The notes beneath the pieces were generated by a model. It had not been told where the DNA came from and ran no database searches. It saw nothing but the letters and a program-made list of their open reading frames with translations. Of a stretch of 8,733 nucleotides of DNA, positions 6,795-8,733 are shown in pieces. Location of the stretch: NCBI GenBank assembly GCA_030691225.1, contig JAUYES010000167.1, positions 1-8,733 of the forward strand, given 5' to 3'. This stretch comes from Holophaga sp. (GTDB taxonomy: Bacteria; Acidobacteriota; Holophagae; Holophagales; Holophagaceae). Within the stretch, counting starts at the first letter, position 1; each line of letters starts with the position of its first letter. The position numbers and the translations under genes were made by a program.

Positions 6795-8057
6795 TCATTT
6801 TGATTTTTTCTCACTCGTAATCAAATCCGAAGGAGTCACAGGCCGGTTCAACAGATCCACAAAACGCTGCACGCGGTCAGGCCCCGTCCCCGCATACGCT
6901 TCCACGAGCTGCTGGCCTACGCTGTAGGTAAAGACATAGGCTCGATTCACGCGATTGAATTCCAGGGTCTTGCGCGCGCGTTCAGGTGTAACAAGGGAGA
7001 AGCGCTGGAGAAAGGCGATGACTTCGGCATCGGGTCGTTTTTCCTCCAACTGCATGCGAATGGCCAAATCTCCAGCTCGACCAAGGGTTCCCAATAGCTT
7101 CTGCAAATCCAAGTAGCGATCCAATTCCTGAGTATCTAAACCCGCTAAGGGAGCCAGTGTTTTCAGCATGAAAGTACGATGTTCAGGCTCGGTCATCACC
7201 ATGCCTAGTGCGGCATTGGCGGTGCCTTCGGCGATCAGGGATTGGGGCGAATGCAGTGGGTAGACCGAAAATTCCTGCCAGCCCTTCGCCTTCACAAGAT
7301 GGTGCTCCAGGAGGGCGTTATAGACGTGGTGCCCTGGGTAGCCTTCGTGAGCCAGTAGACCGGTAACCCGATCCAAGGCAATGGGCAGATCCGTGTTCAC
7401 TTCGATCAGGCTCGAGAGATTGCCTTCATACCAGTTGTAGCCACCCCAAGGTTTCTGGGTGACAAAGGCGAGGCGAAACCGCTCGCCTTCAGGCAGGGTG
7501 AGGATGCGGGCCGTGCGAAGGCGCAGTTCCTTGAGCGCGGCTTCGGCCAGGATTGGCAATTTGTCGGCAGGCACCAAAAACCGCGCGCGGAGGGACTGCA
7601 CACGAGTCTCCAGGCTGCTTTCGCCGGGGATCAGGGTTTCGAGTTTCTGACGGGCGGATTCCAGTTCCTTCAGCGTGACCGAAGGAATATCAATGTCGTA
7701 GAGTTGCTTGGCCTCTTGGGCCAAGGTCATGGTCTCGCCCCCGAGACGGCGCAAGAAACAATCCACCGCGACCAGTTGTTTGATCAGGAATTCCCGGCGA
7801 GGCGAAGCTGGGAGTGCCTTCAACTTCGCTAGCAGAGCCTTGGTTTGCTGCTCCAAGTCGAGCCGAGGCACCGGCATTCCAAGCGCGGCCTTGGCCTTCC
7901 AGGCCTCGGGACCGTAGTAGGCGTCCACAAAGGAAGCATCGTGCCGCCCCACCGCCAGGACCAAATGCACGTAGGCTTCGGCAACTTTATCCATCGCAAG
8001 ATCCGGCGCAGGTGCAACCAGAGCCGCAGGAGAAAGGAAAAGCAGGGCAAGGGTCAT
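6795..8057 (-). CDS. Exported DUF885-family metallopeptidase-like protein
   Basis: The 420-residue protein starts at ATG 8057, preceded by GAGGAG (8064-8069) with 6-nt spacing. An in-frame stop at 8073-8075 rules out a longer start nearby. The N-terminus (MTLALLFLSPAALVAPAP) is hydrophobic and ends in small residues, consistent with a short signal peptide, though it lacks the usual basic n-region. The DUF885 call rests on H237-E238-G-Y-P-G-H243-H244, the family's 'HExxPGHH' signature, and E277 in IAEGTANA, the position of the family's later EGxA motif. These resemble zinc-peptidase ligands, so peptidase activity in the periplasm or outside is plausible; the substrate is unknown. The protein is shorter than the 550-600 residues I recall for many DUF885 proteins, so it may belong to a compact subfamily. 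It is the first gene of a likely two-gene operon with the cyclase. Confidence 0.8.
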   Translation of the reverse strand: MTLALLFLSPAALVAPAPDLAMDKVAEAYVHLVLAVGRHDASFVDAYYGPEAWKAKAALGMPVPRLDLEQQTKALLAKLKALPASPRREFLIKQLVAVDCFLRRLGGETMTLAQEAKQLYDIDIPSVTLKELESARQKLETLIPGESSLETRVQSLRARFLVPADKLPILAEAALKELRLRTARILTLPEGERFRLAFVTQKPWGGYNWYEGNLSSLIEVNTDLPIALDRVTGLLAHEGYPGHHVYNALLEHHLVKAKGWQEFSVYPLHSPQSLIAEGTANAALGMVMTEPEHRTFMLKTLAPLAGLDTQELDRYLDLQKLLGTLGRAGDLAIRMQLEEKRPDAEVIAFLQRFSLVTPERARKTLEFNRVNRAYVFTYSVGQQLVEAYAGTGPDRVQRFVDLLNRPVTPSDLITSEKKSK

Positions 8058-8079
8058 GGAGAACTCCTCTTTTTATTCC

Positions 8080-8107
8080 AGCATAGTGCCGCGCGAAGTT
8101 GGGTAAA
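8080..8107 (-). promoter_or_regulatory. Possible sigma70-like promoter for the DUF885-cyclase operon
   Basis: Reading the minus strand, TTTACC (8102-8107) and TATGCT (8080-8085) are separated by 16 bp, each matching the consensus at four of six positions. Transcription would begin near 8073, leaving a short leader that still contains the GAGGAG ribosome site. The match is weak and would arise by chance fairly often; its placement is the main support. Confidence 0.3.
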
Positions 8108-8284
8108 ACAGCCCTCTGCGGGAGAAAGGTATTTTGCAGCCTCGCGAGGTGTCTCACGAGAAGCCGCGAAGATAAAAAATTCGGTTCTTTACGAATTTCA
8201 GTGAAAGCCATTGCCACAGTTGGTTTCGAACGGAAGAGCATCGCATCCGGTCGAGACAAACGGTTTGGATACTTAAGGGAAAGT

Positions 8285-8370
8285 TCAACGCCGAGGTAGA
8301 GAACAAAGTCCTAACCTAATCGTTTTCTTCCTCCGCGACCCTCCGCCTTTCTCTGCGTCTCAGCGTTTGA
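8285..8370. repeat. Intergenic inverted repeat with degenerate 10-bp CTCYGCG periodicity
   Basis: From 8330 the plus strand runs in 10-base steps: CCTCCGCGAC, CCTCCGCCTT, TCTCTGCGTC, TCAGCGTTTG. The right end 8349-8370 is an imperfect reverse complement of 8285-8303: the left arm has AACGCCGAG then AGAGAA, and the right arm read in reverse has AACGCTGAG then a longer spacer and AGAGAA. From general recall, 'CTCTGCGTCTCTGCG'-like intergenic repeats are seen in many environmental bacteria, and their translation gives spurious NAETQRK-like peptide tails, as here on the minus strand. Function unknown. Confidence 0.6.
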
Positions 8371-8425
8371 GCTTTTTTCTTCCACATTCATTCCACCTAA
8401 ATCTGCTTGCGGAGTCTGAGAACCC

Positions 8426-8733
8426 TCAGTGAGATTGAATTTTTGGCATAACTGTATCCGAGAGCTTTGATAGATTTTTGTCAAAAGTGGCGAGAGGAAG
8501 ATGTCCATTCGCCCTGGCCGTTTCCAGCACGAGACAGTCCGAAAAGTCGGCTTTAGAACCGCGATAGGTTTCTGTTGCAGCGCTTACGACCGACTCGTCC
8601 TGGAGATAAATATCCACATTGCTAAGGAGTGCATCCAGAACCCCCAGAATTTCTTTTTTGGTGCGACTAAATGTGGATAGCAACACCCATACTGTTTCGA
8701 CCAGGACGATGTGAGAAACCCAAAGCGGACCGC
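8426..8733 (-). CDS. VapC-like PIN-domain toxin, C-terminal part (start outside window)
   Basis: The frame is open from the right edge to the TGA at 8426-8428, about 102 visible codons. A GTG at 8686 could serve as a start, but the preceding in-frame codons (PLWVSHIVLVETVWVLLST) match the VapC core strand and helix, so the true start lies beyond 8733. Acidic residues expected for the Mg-dependent ribonuclease site are present: Glu of LVETVW (8696-8698), Asp residues of ADFSD (8546-8548 and 8537-8539) and Asp of TFDKN (8480-8482). The first active-site Asp, in the N-terminal 'DTNV' region, would be outside. By family knowledge VapC proteins cleave RNA and are neutralised by an upstream VapB antitoxin; here that gene would lie to the right of the window. 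The C-terminus looks complete and undamaged. Confidence 0.82.
   Translation of the reverse strand, partial: GPLWVSHIVLVETVWVLLSTFSRTKKEILGVLDALLSNVDIYLQDESVVSAATETYRGSKADFSDCLVLETARANGHLPLATFDKNLSKLSDTVMPKIQSH

Larger units (their letters stand above)
8058..8425. other. Intergenic gap between the DUF885 gene and the PIN-domain gene
   Basis: No credible gene is visible in these 368 bp; short open frames on both strands lack family resemblance. The part near 8057 holds the ribosome site and possible promoter of the DUF885 operon. A perfect 10-bp palindrome CCTCGCGAGG lies at 8140-8149. The left part (8140-8180) has CGCGAAG-type words that may be a decayed copy of common intergenic repeats, which is a weak impression only. 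The right part contains the 10-bp periodic repeat listed separately. No clear terminator for the PIN gene was found. Confidence 0.6.

Noticed and set aside
8099..8299. Plus-strand open frame of 66 codons in the right-hand gap
   Set aside because: No convincing ribosome site, no recognisable motif and repeat-like composition; more likely non-coding.
8311..8508. Minus-strand open frame of 65 codons ending NAETQRKAEGRGGRK
   Set aside because: The tail is the 10-bp intergenic repeat in translation, and the start lies inside the PIN-domain gene in another frame.

Overview
The window (8,733 bp, roughly 57% GC by eye) looks like chromosome from a free-living environmental bacterium, probably Gram-negative. 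Exported Ig/PKD/NHL-type surface proteins, a GAF-linked class III cyclase, a DUF885 protein, a VapC-like toxin and two kinds of dispersed intergenic repeat suggest a large soil or sediment genome. I lean weakly towards Acidobacteriota (Holophaga/Geothrix-like), but nothing here fixes the phylum.

Left half, plus strand. The window opens inside the 3' end of an NHL-type beta-propeller gene (1-714), closed by a strong hairpin terminator (734-768). A 1,283-residue lipoprotein gene follows (905-4756). Its product reads as lipobox, five Ig-like domains, a DNA/RNA non-specific (NUC/Endonuclease_NS) nuclease domain, a PKD domain, two cadherin-like repeats and a C-terminal lamin-tail domain. The nuclease domain keeps the catalytic His, the metal-binding Asn and the Glu, but the usual DRGH motif reads SRSH. 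Two of the Ig domains come from a 285-bp tandem duplication. A palindromic, probably bidirectional terminator closes the gene (4776-4804).

Middle. The 4805-5140 gap has no credible gene. It holds a 140-bp inverted-repeat element whose arms are built from 9-bp CAGGAT units and which encloses a second hairpin.

Right half, minus strand. A signal-peptide-bearing DUF885 metallopeptidase-like protein (8057-6795) is followed after 25 bp by a GAF-GAF-class III adenylate cyclase (6769-5141), probably as one two-gene operon. The cyclase keeps every metal, adenine and transition-state residue I can place. Upstream is a 368-bp gap with a second, different repeat (10-bp periodic, inverted). At the right edge lies the C-terminal part of a VapC-like PIN-domain toxin, open through the window end, whose antitoxin would lie outside.

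The most noteworthy items are the modular surface nuclease with its altered active-site motif and the two structured intergenic repeat families. I see no CRISPR array, tRNA, rRNA, transposase or phage gene.
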